Source: Amaranthus tricolor (lineage: Eukaryota; Streptophyta; Magnoliopsida; Caryophyllales; Amaranthaceae). From it: a DNA stretch of 64,000 nt. Location: assembly GCF_026212465.1 (NCBI RefSeq), contig NC_080059.1, positions 13,081,001-13,145,000 of the forward strand, written 5' to 3'. Below the pieces are notes generated by a model. The model made no database searches and was not told where the DNA came from. It saw only the letters and a list, made by a program, of their open reading frames with translations. A program made the position numbers and the translations under genes. Below, piece by piece: positions 1 through 12,597 of the stretch; the first letter of the stretch is position 1; each line of letters starts with the position of its first letter.

Positions 1-52
1 TTTAATAAAAAAATGTGTGATTTATTTAAAAAAAATGAATTTCATGTTAAAT

Positions 53-333
53 GGAAAATTTGTAAATAATACTCTTCACTATTGCTCATTAACTCAATTC
101 ACCCCCAACTATTATTTAATTCTGTATACCCCAAGTATTGGGATATGTAGCCTTGAACATTGTGCAAAATTATTTTCATCCAATCGTTTTAGGGGTATTT
201 TGAGTCATTCAGCAATATTTACGAGTATAGAAAGTTAAGTATCCCAATACTTAGGTATATACAGAGGTAAATAATAGTTTAGAGTATTTGGAGTCAATGA
301 TCAATAGTTGAGATTATTATTTACAAATTTTCC
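53..333. mobile_element. Fold-back MITE with long inverted repeats
   Basis: The left arm begins GGAAAATTTGTAAATAATA and its imperfect reverse complement closes the element at 333. The arms stay similar inward for about 90 bases, including the stretch CCCAAGTATTGGGATA and its mirror. The element is 281 bp, has no ORF worth calling, and looks like a non-autonomous DNA transposon. The flanks show no convincing target duplication, so the superfamily is left open; Mutator-like is possible from the GGAAAAT terminus. Confidence 0.7.
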
Positions 334-850
334 TAAAAGAATATACAACCTAATAGTCTTGTGTTGTGAATTTCGGTATATGCGTTTAAGTTTATTTTTA
401 AGAAAAATCAATTAAGTATGTTAGATCGGGCCGAGTATTTATATAAGAAAAAGAAATAATTAAATACATAATATAAAAATATATATAAAGTTTATGTAGT
501 GTAAAAAAAAAATTTTCATATATTTTGTGAGATTTGCATAACATAATAAATGGGACCTATTTATTTAAAAATTGTAAGTGTGAAGAAGAGAATTAAAGTA
601 TATATGTAAATGAACAAATAAATATATATAATAAATTATTTCTGTTTTATTTGATAATTTTTCAGTCATAAAGTTTATTATTTTATTTGTTTATTTGTGA
701 ATTGAATTGGAGAAGTTATGAGTTTGAATCATTGTAACGATTCTTAATTGATAAAAAATATAATTTTAATAATTATTAATAAAAATAAAATTTTATAAAA
801 TGTAATTTGGGCAGAAAGTTTTTGCCTTGTTGTGCATAACGCGCCCCTAA

Positions 851-2220
851 GGGGTGGTTGTGACATTTTGGAGCATTTCGGTGTTCGATTGGGTAAAAAC
901 GCGTAAATTCTTAAAAAAAATGATTTAAAAATAGTAAACGAGCATTAAAATTTATAAAATTTGGTACCAAAGGTGATTGATACCTTTCAGACATAACGGT
1001 GAAGTCGATTTTCTATTTGGACACCGTCAAATCAAACCTACTTTAGGGCTGTACAGTTTTAAAAAAATTTTATTTATAAAGTGTCTTATATTATGAAGTG
1101 GTTAGGTGACTAAATGGAACATATGTGAATTATTTGTGAGGTCAGTTGGTAGTGCTTGAATGCGCTCTAATGCATGTTTCTCTTTGGGTGTTGTTTGTTG
1201 TTAGGACCTTAATTCATGAGGGGTCACTAAGGTGCTTCTTTGAATTAAGAGATTTTGTTATGTGCATATTTAATAAGGTACATACACGCTTAGACTTGGT
1301 TATGCCAAACTGTGTTGTTTCAGTTAATATGTATGGTGATGTTGGATTATATTGAGTAAAGTTGTATAGATTCGCATAAGGAATTAGACCCACAAATAAG
1401 GAACTATTAGTGATGGAAACTCCAACTAAGGAGAAGTATGGATTGGGACCCAAAAAGGATAGTGGAAAGGATACTCCTAATAAGGAGAATTGTAAATTGG
1501 TACCTAATAGGGTAATTTGGTCTCCACTGGTGGAGCCTAATAAGAACCACCATGGGGGTATGCATACTCTTAACTTTGATGATCCCGTTCAGATGTCAGG
1601 CAACGTCTTGGTCAACAGTTTCCTTGGGATTAGCTCTCCCTTTTATATTCTATCAAAAAGATTACTGAAGCGACCTTCTTAGTCCGGGCAAGTATTCAGC
1701 TGAGTGATGAGTGGATAAATGGATCAATCATAGAATTCAAGTGGATTATAAAGGATTGGAAAGTTACATCTAGAGCCTTTGTATGCTAGGTTGATTATGT
1801 TAATGATTTATTGGTTGGCTTGCATTTAACTATTGTCTCTGACGTGTATTGTGTTTAGTTTACACTTACGATGATGTTATCACTCGACAACTAGCAAGCA
1901 TTAGGAAGGGAATTCAAGAGTGAGAAGGTCTACCACCTAGTACCCTGTTATATATGCTCACATAGACTTTTTTGTTTTGTTTAAAACGTTTTTCTGTAGT
2001 TGGATTTGATTAGTGAGGCCTAGATGGTTCTCGAGTTGTTATAGTTTTGAACTTGGACTTTTATTTTACTTTTCCGCTGCTATCTTTAGTTTTTATTAGT
2101 TTAAAACTCTACCTTTAGAAAGAAACCCCAAAAAGAGGGAAAAACTCCTGAATCTCCGTAATTAAGCTTTTTCTTTTATTTTCTTTTAAGTAACGTTTCG
2201 CGATATCATTTGGATCTTAC
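851..2220 (+). repeat. LTR-retrotransposon-like sequence, possibly a solo LTR
   Basis: The stretch starts TGTGACATTTTGG just after a small CCCCTAAGGGG palindrome. It contains phrases that read like plant Ty3-gypsy chromovirus LTRs, such as GGACACCGTCAAATC near 1020 and AACGTTTCGCGATATC near 2195. No gag or pol frame follows it. A 90-codon open frame at 1410-1682 has no recognisable domain and is probably chance. The call rests on remembered sequence style rather than on a visible pair of LTRs, so it is tentative. Confidence 0.3.
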
Positions 2221-3409
2221 CTTGATAGATAAGTATTCAGATCGTTTATATCTGGAATGTTAAAATTCCATAGTAAAATAAAACAATTCTCAAGCCCACA
2301 AATAACACTTAATTCACGCATAAATAAAAGCATGCCCTCACGTCTCCAAACTAAAACCCATAACAACTTGTTTCCATGTAAACCACTCACAATGCTCCAC
2401 CAATATCACGAGTCCCTTATAATGCCCCACCTGGATCACGAGTTCATGAGGCAAGATCTACATTGAGGCCGTGAGGCCAACACACCTCCCTCAGGAGCTT
2501 CCCCAACATAGCCCTTAAGGGCCTAAGCCAATGAAACCAGCATAGTAAAGAAGTCACTAAGAATGTTAGAACATCCTACCTTCTTTTCCTTTATTTTCAT
2601 GTACGTGCATCACGAATGAAACCTGACCACACGTGCTTTTTCCAAATATTAAGTACCTAATCACTAGACAAACAATCATAGTACACAAAAGCAAACACGG
2701 GTTGACCACAAAGAACCATCTCCAAGATTATAAAATACAAAGAACTCTTTGCTACGAAAGTTAAAGTCATGTATTTCATCTTTAAGATAAACTCAACTAA
2801 CAAATACGACTCCCAACTCATCATGAGACCGGCTAAAGCAAAAACAAGCTCAGTGAACACAAACCAAACTTCAACCAATGTAACAAAGCACCTAAAACCA
2901 TTCCCATACGCAAGATACACAACAACTGATCCATGGAAACCGTAGAGAGAAAAATCTCTACATATTAATGTCCCCAATCAGGTCGAGTCACAAACCTGCA
3001 AATGACACTGATGGCATGCGCAAAACCAGTACATGCAACAACATGCTCTAAATACCAAACTAGAACTCTAGACATGTAGACCGCCTCAGCCTCAAAATGA
3101 GGTGATAGAAATAAGCTGAGCAACACTGCCAATCTATCAACACATATTACAATCTTCGTGATAACAAGCTTAACAATATATGAATAATAAGCATGCTTTA
3201 CCAAGACAAAAACAATCATGTAGTACATATAACACAAAGACTTCACCGGCCTTTTCCCGAATAGTACCCAATACAGTTCCCAAACTCTATTCACACATAA
3301 AGTCGTAGCAAGTCATTGTGCCAGCTCACTATACTCTACAACATGCTCATAAGTTGGAGGTTCAAATGACTCCCTAAAACTGGCTACCAATAGTAGAGTT
3401 TTGATACAT
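2221..3409. other. Intergenic, unclassified
   Basis: No coding sequence can be supported. Long open frames on the minus strand (2657-2977 and 2965-3294) have no recognisable motif. The stretch is less AT-rich than its surroundings, which suggests an old repeat, possibly more of the Helitron or of an LTR element. Nothing specific can be claimed. Confidence 0.5.
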
Positions 3410-5075
3410 GGCATTTTATTTGAGAAAGTAATTTGCAATTTAGTTGATGTCCGATAACTCTTGCTCGAAGATGTGCTAAGTAAGCAAAGAAGCGTTTTAC
3501 AGATTCTAAGTAATGAAAATTTATGATCAATGTTGTATATCGTCTATATATAGTGTTACTTATTTTTATAAAAAATAATTTACAAAATTCCCCATATATT
3601 GCAGATTTGAACCTCACAGATGATCAATTCAAGACTTATGCTCTTTGTGAAATTGATGAGGTACGTAGAAAAAATGGAAAATCGTTGATGAGCATTTGTA
3701 TAAAGATGTGCCCTAGTGATATCTTCAACAAACATGGTCATAATAAGGTTACCATGAAAGAGCTTAATTATATGATAAAGATTCTTGCAAACTTCAACTA
3801 GAAAGATAATCACTATTGATGATCGAATAGCAGACCATGATATAAAATAAAATAGCTAGAGCCATTAAAAGAGATTAAGGAGATTTATTCTTCCAATATA
3901 GAAAAGGTGAAATTAGGAAGACATTTATGTGGAGGATTTTATGTGAATGTTTGAGATCAAAGGGTAAAATAGTCTATCATATTGCCTCAAGTGGCATAGA
4001 AATTTGCTACTTCCTAAAAGGAGGACTACAAATTCAATATTTTGAATTCCCTTTAATGTTAATAATGAACATTCAATGTGCAGGGGCATAGAGCTCAATA
4101 GTTTGTTGGTAGACCTTATCGAATGAAATAAGCTTACCATTTAAGATGAGATTCCAATAACTCATAAGCATTACTTTGAAGCCCTAGACAGAAGATTACG
4201 CGATGTCATTTATTGTTCTAACGGTTAACTATTTGAATTAAGCTTTGGCGACATATTTTGCTAGTTATCCTGAATGGCACAAGGCAATATATTTTCTTTG
4301 CTACCCTCAATATTTCATATATTTAGAATGATTGCAAGGTGTTACGACTTACAAAAAACATGAGATTAGAACCGGAATTAGCCAATGTTAATGAAATATG
4401 AGAATGTGCAGATTGGATTCTCAAATTTTGGAATAGAAATATGTTTATAGAGGATGCATCTAATCCAATATATGTAATTATTGATTGCACAATCTTGGAA
4501 TTATATGAGGGTTCTATCAATAGTTCGTACTTCCATGACTGGGCAGTTGTAGTACCAACCAAAGAGATTGTTGATAACGTCAATGAACATGTACTCTTAC
4601 TATAATATTCCTAGTGAAGCAAACTCATACTTGAGTTCATATTCAATAAGATTCAGATAACAATTATGGTACAAATAGTGATGCATTTTCAATTGAGTTT
4701 CTCATCTCGATAGGTGCAATTTCAACCATAAGTTAGTGTTAAAATTGGTGCTCTAATATTGCTACTCAGAAATATGGATCAATCCACAGGATTATGCAAT
4801 GATACATGCTTGTTGGTTATTCATTTCGGGGATCTGGTTATATATTGTTATATCTAGATCAAACATTTGTTATAAGATATTAATTGCAATGTTTAGACTC
4901 ACTAACTATCATATGTTAGTTTGGATTTACCTAAGTCTTTTTATAGTCAAACATAATTATATGTCGCAGTTTCTAGAGTGAATAGCTGAAAAGGATTGAA
5001 AATTTTAATTTGTGATAATAGTGGTGAAATTTATGTGTTGTATACAAAGAAGTTTTTCAAAATCTTTAAACTGTT
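3410..5075 (+). pseudogene. Decayed Helitron PIF1-like helicase
   Basis: Fragments of a Helitron-type PIF1 helicase follow each other in the right order on the plus strand but in shifting frames. At 3601-3800 LNLTDDQFKTYALCEIDEV and ELNYMIK match the stretch before the ATPase domain. Near 3910-4000 KTFMWRILCECLRSKGKIV and HIASSGI match the Walker A region, but the P-loop glycines are lost (GEIRKT). KHYFEALDRRLRDV follows near 4170, LTKNMRLEPELANVNE near 4345, WAVVVPTKEIVDNVNEHV near 4540, and LLLRNMDQSTGLCND near 4760. VAVSRVNS, a stop, then KGLKILICDNSGE near 4965 is the C-terminal signature. Many stops and frameshifts make it dead. The Rep nuclease domain and the Helitron termini were not found. 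Confidence 0.85.
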
Positions 5076-5634
5076 ATTGTTAACAATTTATTACTATTTA
5101 AAATAAATTATTGGATGGATGAATGTGTTATTAGGCAAAAAAATCTATACGGACCACACGTGGAAACATTTTTAGTAAAATGAACCATTAAAACGTAAAT
5201 GTAAGGGTGTGTAAAAGAGATGTCTACTCGATCAAAGAGTTTCCAATTGAATTGTGCTAGGGTGAGGTTGTGTTCTTATAACCAAATGAAGTCTTCTTAT
5301 TCCTAGAAAATCAAGTTAAGCTAGCAAGGATAAAAGACGGAAAAATTGAAAAAAATTTAAATAAAAAATCTCTCATTTATCATAGCTTTTAATAAAAATA
5401 TCACCTTTTGATTACTCCTAAAATATAAAAATCTCATCTTTGATTTATTATTCTTCAAAGTAATTTTTAGTTGTTTTTGTTGCATTGTTAAACTTGTATA
5501 TCTGTACATAAAATTCTTGTTTTTTTTTGCAAGTCATACTTCACTAATAGGAGGTCATAAAAACTGTTATGATTAGATTAAACAACTGAAAAATATGTTA
5601 GACGAATAAATAATGTAAAAGTAAGTTTTTTATA

Positions 5635-5895
5635 CTCCCTTCTATTCACTTTAAATGTCCTATTCGGTTTTGGCACTTTTGTCAATATATGTTTTCAATT
5701 TTAAATATCTCTAATTGTGCTTGAGTAAATATTATAAAAAGTTGATATAAAATAAATTTACAATAAGACGAATTAAATAAGATTCTGCTTGATTATGTTT
5801 TAACTTGTAGATTAAAAACAAATTATATAATAAAAATGATTGATGAATATTGTTGAAAAATTATATGAGGACATTTAAAGTGAATAGAAGGAAAT
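5635..5895. mobile_element. Stowaway-like MITE
   Basis: The left terminus CTCCCTTCTATTCACTTTAA is mirrored at the right end by a near-perfect reverse complement; both arms continue into AATGTCCT. The element is about 260 bp, AT-rich and non-coding. A TA precedes the left end, as expected of Tc1/mariner-type insertion; the right junction is slightly decayed (GAAGGAAAT, then TA one base on). This fits the family mobilised by mariner-like transposases such as the one at 34953-38592. Confidence 0.85.
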
Positions 5896-6045
5896 TAAAT
5901 GTGATACATTAGTTATTATGAGACATGGTAAGTGAAAATTTTCAATTTTGAATGTTTCTTATAATAATATAATAATATATATTAACCAAACAAAATCAAA
6001 CAAAAATTCTTCTCACTCTTCTCATTCTAAAATACTTCTTATTTG

Positions 6046-6049
<4 letters not shown>

Positions 6050-6112
<63 letters not shown>
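6050..6112. repeat. (TA)n microsatellite, about 63 bp
   Basis: An uninterrupted alternating AT run. It lies in intergenic DNA between the Helitron relic and the hAT element. Confidence 0.97.
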
Positions 6113-6115
<3 letters not shown>

Positions 6116-7179
6116 TATTATTTAACAATGCATGATGTTGCTACTTTTGATAATTGATTGAATATTAAAACTCGATAATCGAAACTTGGTCTGTTTGAAA
6201 CTAATGTAAACTATCATATAGGCTATTAAATACTTTAGACTTATTAGTGTTATTGAGTACTCTAAACTAATAGTCCCTCTAATTCAGAGTAATTGTCTTA
6301 ATTTCTTTTTAGGCTAGTTGTTAACTTATTAGAATATATTACTAGAGGGAGAATTTATGCAAATTCCAAATGAGATATTTTTTTTAATTAGCAGGAGTAT
6401 AAGCTATTAGAATATACATTACTCTATTACACTAATAATCGATCGTATTTCAAAATTTGATAATTGAAACTTATTCTAATAAAGTGAATTAGATTAATCA
6501 AGTAATCATAACCATTTTACTATCTGATATTATGTATTTATACTTATTAGTGACCTTGAATACTTTAAACTTCTAATCTATTGCACAAATAATTGATTGT
6601 ATTTAATTTAAAGATTATTAATGTTCGGAACTAGACCTATTGGAGTGAATGACACTTACACAAACTATCTTATTGTTATAGACTATCATTGACAGTTAAC
6701 TCAACGTTATTACTGATCTTGAATACTCTAAAGTTATTTATAGGCTATAAATAATCGATCGTAATTCAAAGTTGACTTATTGTATTCGTTCTATTATAGA
6801 GTTATACACTATAGTAAATGAAACTAATATTCCACCTTTTTTGTTACATTGAATTAAATAGCCTAAATTATGCAATTTTACCAAATTCAATAATAAAAAT
6901 ATTTAATATTTGATATACAATATTACTCAAATAAATTATTTTAGATAACTAATTGTCCAATTTGATGAATATATTACTCAATTGATACATCACTTATTCT
7001 AAGTCGTTGATCTTTGTATATAGACGTGTGAGATCTTATCGTCTTAGCAATCCATGAGTTGTACTTGCACAAAATGCTATTGATTATCAAGATAGCACAC
7101 GAATAAGGTGTTTGAGGCGTTGGATTTATAATACTAATATCAGATCAGCGGTCAAGAAATAAACACACTCTTATTTCAA
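6113..7179. other. Intergenic, no gene seen
   Basis: AT-rich sequence with recurrent phrases such as ATAATCGATCG (near 6435) and AATAATCGATCGTA (near 6750), hinting at an old internally repeated element. No ORF or RNA gene can be supported. An A20-like run closes the stretch at about 7180-7198. Confidence 0.5.
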
Positions 7180-8650
7180 AAAAAAAAAAAAAAAAAAGGA
7201 ATAGACGTCACACACTCATGCCCAACAATTAGGGCAGTCGAAGAAACCCTAGTTTCTTCACCGTCATAGCCGCACACACTCATAGTCGCACAAAGCAAAA
7301 CCCTAGTTCCTCTACCGTTTTTGCATCATCTTCTTCGTGAGAGCCTTCATTGACAAAAGCCCTACCGAAAATGTAGAGTTGTTCAAGGTTGTCAATCATG
7401 TTTATCACAAAATCAGTCCTCATTGAAACTGCGTTGTTCTGTCCATCTTCATCATCCGTGTTGTGTTCTATCCATCATCTTTGTTGGATTCTAGATCTAT
7501 TGTTGATTAAAAATCCAGAATATCATCTCTAGTTCCAAATTCATCATCTGTTCTAGGTCTTGCAAATAGTCCTTCGTCATCTTCTCCTCCCTTAACCACC
7601 ATTAGTGAGTTGAGAAGCTTAATGAATTTGTTTACAATTTTCATGTCAATTTAACTGGAAATTTCACTAATCATATGTTTTGATGAGGAGTTGTGCACCC
7701 AGTAGAAGATGTGAACTAACATTTCATTTTTGTTTTTAAATTATAACAGTCTTTTTAATCAATTTGTTTGTTTTTTTATTTGCTTTTATATGGGTTTCTG
7801 ATTTAGGTTTCTCATTTTATTTATTTTGATGTGTTTCGAAAGGTTGTTGTAAATTAATCGCAAGAATCAAGTTCAATTTCTTCTTTCTACCCGCTTACTC
7901 CATTTATCATTTAATTGAAGTTTAATTAATACCCAAAATAAATAATTTGGTGTTTTTTTTCTTGATTTTGTCTGACTAATTTATTCGTATCTCGATGAGA
8001 TCTTGATTGCTTGAATGAATTTTGGTAATCTGAATATGGTTTGATTTGGGTCTTTAATAGCTTTTTTCTCTTGAGCACTATGTGGTGTACTAGTGTTGGT
8101 TTTCATTTTAATAGATCTTAATTGGTCTTATTCTTAGACTTTTTTTGGCTATGAAATTTCATTTGCTATGTCTGCTTGAATTATTAAGCTTCAAAAGGTG
8201 TGTGCCTCACTTAGGTGAATCTGCTATGATGTTTTTTGGGAATATTAAATACTAAATTGGGATATTAAATTATGTGCACTTCTAGGATCGAGATAAATAT
8301 ATCCACACTACGTTGTGAGGTGTGACTCTTGAAGATAATATGCGTTTTATCAAGGCATTTGCAATGTTATCATATTTTGTTTACAAAGAGCGTTATTGGT
8401 TTAGACGTCTGAAATTAGTGTATGACTTTGTTGTAGTGACAATATCCCTTAGGTATGTGTCATGTGTGGTCGTGTACCTTATTGACATTATTTTTGATTC
8501 TCCAACCTTATTGACAATATCCCTAGTATTGAGTTTTGCTTCAAGAACAGAAATTAGTGTATGATTTTGTTCAAACAATGTTCAATACTTCTTTTGAAAT
8601 TAGAAGATGGTTTTGAATTTGTTCAATCCCTCATTCTTAATTGTAGGAAG

Positions 8651-11018
8651 ATGAATGCTAATGAGGCAAATGAAGCTAATGGTTTTGAATTTGATAATAT
8701 TTCTAACACGGGTAATTTGTTAATCTAATGGTTCAAGTACCTTATATGTTTTGTGTACTTTATCATTGTTTTGCATTGTGTTCAATATTGAGATAGATTA
8801 CTAGCATGTGTATTACTTTTGTTGAAATTAAAAGCGTTTGAAGAGTTACAAATGATTGAACAACAACGACAAGATGAGTTACTAATATCCTAACAAACTA
8901 ATGTATCCACTCCAAGGAATGTGAACTCGAACCCTAGACAAGTTGTCCAATGTCCTATTCGTCCACCAAAACGTGCAAAAACTAGTAGAGGAAGAGGTGG
9001 AATTTCTTTAGCTGGAGGTCGAAGGCGAACTAGAACAGAGTTTCAGAAGGATATTGAAGGACTTGGAAAGCGTACCTCACCATTTTGGGATCATTTTACC
9101 ATAGTGGCCGAGAAGGATGATAACAATGTTGTTATTTCATTACATGTTGTTTATCGCCATTGTAAGAATACTGACTATAGAGCCGAAGGTCACTATGGAA
9201 CCTCCAATTGTAGAAATCACCTCAAGACTTGTGAACCTTACCAAGAATGGCTTGCTAAAAATGGTGATCTCATTGGTGATTTTAATCAAAGAAAATATTG
9301 TTCTCTTTTTGCAGAGGCCATTATGTACCATGGATACCCCTTAAGCATGGTTGAGCACAAATTCACAAGGAAATTGCATCTTTACTTGAATCCAAAGGTG
9401 AAGAACATATCTCGATCCACATTCACTCGATGGTGCATGAGGAAAAACTCTAAGTTAAGGAAAATATTATTTGAAACTTTGAAGGATTTAGATAGCAAGG
9501 TGTCATTGACATGTGACATTTGGACAGCTTGCACATCTCGTGGATACTTGACTTTAACGGCTCATTATATTGACAAGGACTGGTGTTTGAAGTTGAAAGT
9601 TCTTAATTTTCGTCATTTCCCTCCCCCACACACTGTTCATGCGATTTATGAGCTTGTTTATGCAATGATCAAGGATTAGGGTCTTGAATCAAAGGTTATG
9701 TGCATGACTATTGACAATGCAACCAATAATGATTCCATGATCCCCTTTTTACAAGAATACTTAAATGGCCATTCGTCTTTTCCATGTCATGGTGCACATT
9801 TTCATATTCGTTGTGCGGCGCACATTTTGAATTTTATTGTTAAAGATGGATTAAAAGCAATTGATCCTGCTGTCAAACTCGTGCGTGATAATGTCAAGTA
9901 CATTGATTCATCCGAGGCAAGGATGATTAGGTTTAGAGATTTTGTATCTCAGATAGAAAAACCTTCTTCGCTGAAATTATGGTTGGATGTTGTAACGAGA
10001 TGGAACTCTACATATCTAATGTTGAAGCGAGCTCTTGACTATAGAGTTGTGGTGAATCGCTTTGGTAGTACTAACCCTGACTACACCTTGAAGCTCACTG
10101 ATTGTGAGTGGGAATCTGTTGAAAACATGGCTTCTATTCTTCAACCTTTCTATGAAATGACTAATCTTTTCTCTGGGTCAGATTATCCCACTGCAAATCT
10201 ATATTTTGAACAAGTTTGTAAGGCAAAATACCACCTACGACGTGCTTGTGAAAGTGAGGATACTTGCATTAGAGGGATGGGAAATGAGATGTTTGAGAAG
10301 TTGGAGAAATATTGGGGCGAGTCCTTTTTAATTTTGTCTATTGCTACGGTGTTTGACCCTAGGCATAAGATTCCATTTCTAAAACATCATTTTAGAAAGG
10401 TTTATCAATCTGAGGATGAGATTTATCAAAAAATTGTGAGGGTTTGCTCTGGACTTGTCAATCTTTTCAATGATTACAAGTTTACACTTACTTTATCGAC
10501 TAAAGCTCATCAAGCTTCTAATTCTGAAGATCTTGCATCAGTTGGTTCATGCTCTCGTGATTTTGATGGCTATAAGGTATGTATTATTTAATTTTAAACT
10601 CCTTTTAACAATATATTTATTATTATTAATATTTTATCTCAATAAGTTTGTCTTTCCATTATAATATTTTTACTATTAATAAGTTTCATATGTTTTATCG
10701 TTTGTTTACAAAGTTTTGAAGGTTTTCAAGAACTACTTTTTTCTTCAAATACTTTATCGGAAGTGGAAAAATTCCTTGAATCACCTTTGCACATGCATGG
10801 TGATTAGAAATTTGATATTTTGTTGTATTGGAAAGACCAACAAGCTACTTACCCAATTATGTCTAAAATAGCTAAAGACATATTGGCTATCCCAATAACC
10901 ACAGTTACATCCGAATTAACTTTTTTTATGGGAGGAAGAATTTTGAATAGATGGAGAGCATCCCTTTTATCAAGACATGTTGAAGCCTTGATTTTAACTC
11001 GTAATTGGTTGTTTGGAT
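8651..11018 (+). pseudogene. hAT transposase, RICESLEEPER-like, three in-frame stops
   Basis: A near-complete transposase. A short first exon starts ATGAATGCTAATGAGG at 8651. The second block runs in one frame from about 8835 and contains a basic region and a degenerate BED-type zinc finger (FWDHFTIV, YRHC, then NHLKTC). The RNase-H-like core follows, with LTCDIWTA and MTIDNATNND, then the hAT-like domain YWGESFLILSIATVFDPRHK. After an intron near 10577-10715 comes the C-terminal dimerisation domain: YPIMSKIAKDILAIP, TSELTF, GGRILNRWRASLL and VEALILTRNW. In-frame stops at 8891, 9677 (in place of an expected Trp) and 10804 break it. The low number of lesions suggests a fairly recent loss of function. 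The open frame beginning at 8921 starts at a GTG inside this block and is not a real start. Confidence 0.88.
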
Positions 11019-11797
11019 AAGAAGAAGAACCTGATGAAGTAGGATTAGTTGTTGGCAATGACTTAGCCCCCGATGTAGAATCGCATGCTAAGGGAGATCA
11101 GGGTCCAAGTGGATCTGGTACGTATTTTATTTTTTAAATAAATGTTAGTTAATTGTCATTTTATTATAACTCGTGTTTCGTGTACTTTATATACTCAGTT
11201 ATGGTTTGTTCACTTGATTGTTGCCTTGCAAATGATGTTGGTTCTTATGGATCTGAATGTGGCTCAAATTGAAACACGGAATATGGACACAAGTAATTTA
11301 ACCTTACAAGTCACATGGAAACTTGATAGTCATTGGGTTGGGTGAATGTTATCCATGAGTCTTAGTCTTATAGGAAACTTTCTAATAGCCTTATTTACTT
11401 GGGATTAGGCACTTAGAAATGTTTTCTTTGCTATAATTCATGTTGGTAGCTTGCTGAACATGCGGCGATTGTTGACCTTGATAGGCATCACAATAATCTC
11501 ACTCGACATGTGATACATATTCTGGTAGCAAAATTTTAGGCGTTTATTTTTTGTATCTTTCTTATAAGAATTAATTACTTTCTTTTAATACTTTTTTTGT
11601 TTGTTTTTGTTCAAGATTGAAATATGGTACCACAAGCAAAGCAGTAGTACGTGAGAGATTTTGGTGCTCGTTGTCAACTTTTATATTTTGTTTTGAAGAA
11701 AGTGTTTAATGGTGGACATACTCACGTACATTTGATGGATGATACTTTTATGGTGGATATATAACTATTTATAGTTGCTGATTGAATGTTAATTTTT

Positions 11798-11940
11798 AGG
11801 GTTAAAAACTTGATATTTGTTTATTTAAATTTGGTGGATGTATAAGTGATGGATGTAAATTTTAGGGGTTAAAATCTTAATATTTGTATATTTAAATTTG
11901 GTGGATGTATAAGTGATGGATGTAAATTTTTGGGGTTTAA
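11798..11940. repeat. Tandem duplication, about 66-bp unit
   Basis: Two adjacent copies share GGTGGATGTATAAGTGATGG and the following TGTAAATTTT; a third partial copy starts near 11930. The array lies in the 3' flank of the hAT transposase gene. Confidence 0.85.
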
Positions 11941-12229
11941 AGCTTGAAGAATTGGTGGATTACTAACATGAAATATATAATTAGCAATAGAAAGCAAGAT
12001 AAGTTTAGATCGAAGTGTTGAAGAAACATTTAAGTTTTTGTATTGTTCCACTTCAGTATGTTTCTAAGGTTTTTTAATGTGCTTATTGCTTTATAATTGA
12101 TATCAATATCATGGGGAATCTTATTTATTTATAGATAATCTTGTTTACAATGTTTCAATATTCGAAATTAGTTTTCAAATATTCAAAAAATCATAAGTAG
12201 AAAACTGAAATTTGACCTAATTTGCTGAA

Positions 12230-12597
12230 ATTAGGTGAAAAATTGATTTGGATTTATAATAGTTCGATTAATAATCGGTTTGGGTTTGTATCCGTTCGGG
12301 TTTAAAATAGTTCGATCTTAATCGGTTTTAGTCAGGTTGCATACAATTTCGTGCATAATTCAGGTCAGATTTGACTCGGGTCGATCACTATTGAGTTCGG
12401 GTAACATCGGTTAACGTTTATATGTCGGTTATAAAATTCGGTTGCAGTTCGAGTTCGATTTTGCCCTTTTCGATCATCAATCGGTTCGAGTGTAGTATCG
12501 GTTCGAATTATGCCGGTTCAGTAAACTAAAAAAAAATAACATATTTTCGGGTCAGATAATTTTTGATTTCGGGTCGTGTTAGATTTGAACAGCTCTA
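12230..12597 (+). repeat. hAT-family right terminus rich in CGGTT/GGGTCGG
   Basis: The block carries many TCGGTT and CGGGT motifs and ends GATTTGAACAGCTCTA. It aligns over about 230 bases with 57530-57760, including GACTCGGGTCG, TTCGGGTAA and GTCGGTTA in the same order. The family membership is therefore visible within the window. Confidence 0.8.

Larger units (their letters stand above)
7200..12597 (+). mobile_element. hAT transposon region (boundaries uncertain)
   Basis: The region carries a broken hAT transposase (8651-11018) preceded by about 1.4 kb of leader-like sequence rich in CCCTAG motifs, and followed by a 3' flank ending in TTTGAACAGCTCTA at 12597. That terminus and the 320 bases before it are homologous to the right end of the complete hAT element at 56855-57760. 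A matching left end (TAGAGGTGTTCA plus GGGTCGG-rich DNA) was not found upstream. Either the left end is lost, or the terminus at 12230-12597 belongs to a separate insertion. TAGAGTTGTTCAAGG at 7374 is a weak left-end candidate. Confidence 0.5.

Noticed and set aside
1410..1682. 90-codon plus-strand open frame
   Set aside because: No recognisable domain; it lies in LTR-like sequence and has no supporting signal.
2657..3294. Two overlapping minus-strand open frames with hydrophobic residues
   Set aside because: Composition is what AT-rich chance frames give; no motif, no good context.
7374..7388. TAGAGTTGTTCAAGG as the left end of the hAT element
   Set aside because: The next bases lack the GGGTCGG-rich body seen at 56855, and the flanks match poorly as a duplication; kept only as a weak candidate.
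8921..9679. Reading this as a separate 252-aa gene
   Set aside because: It starts at a GTG inside a longer hAT frame and ends at an in-frame stop of the broken transposase.
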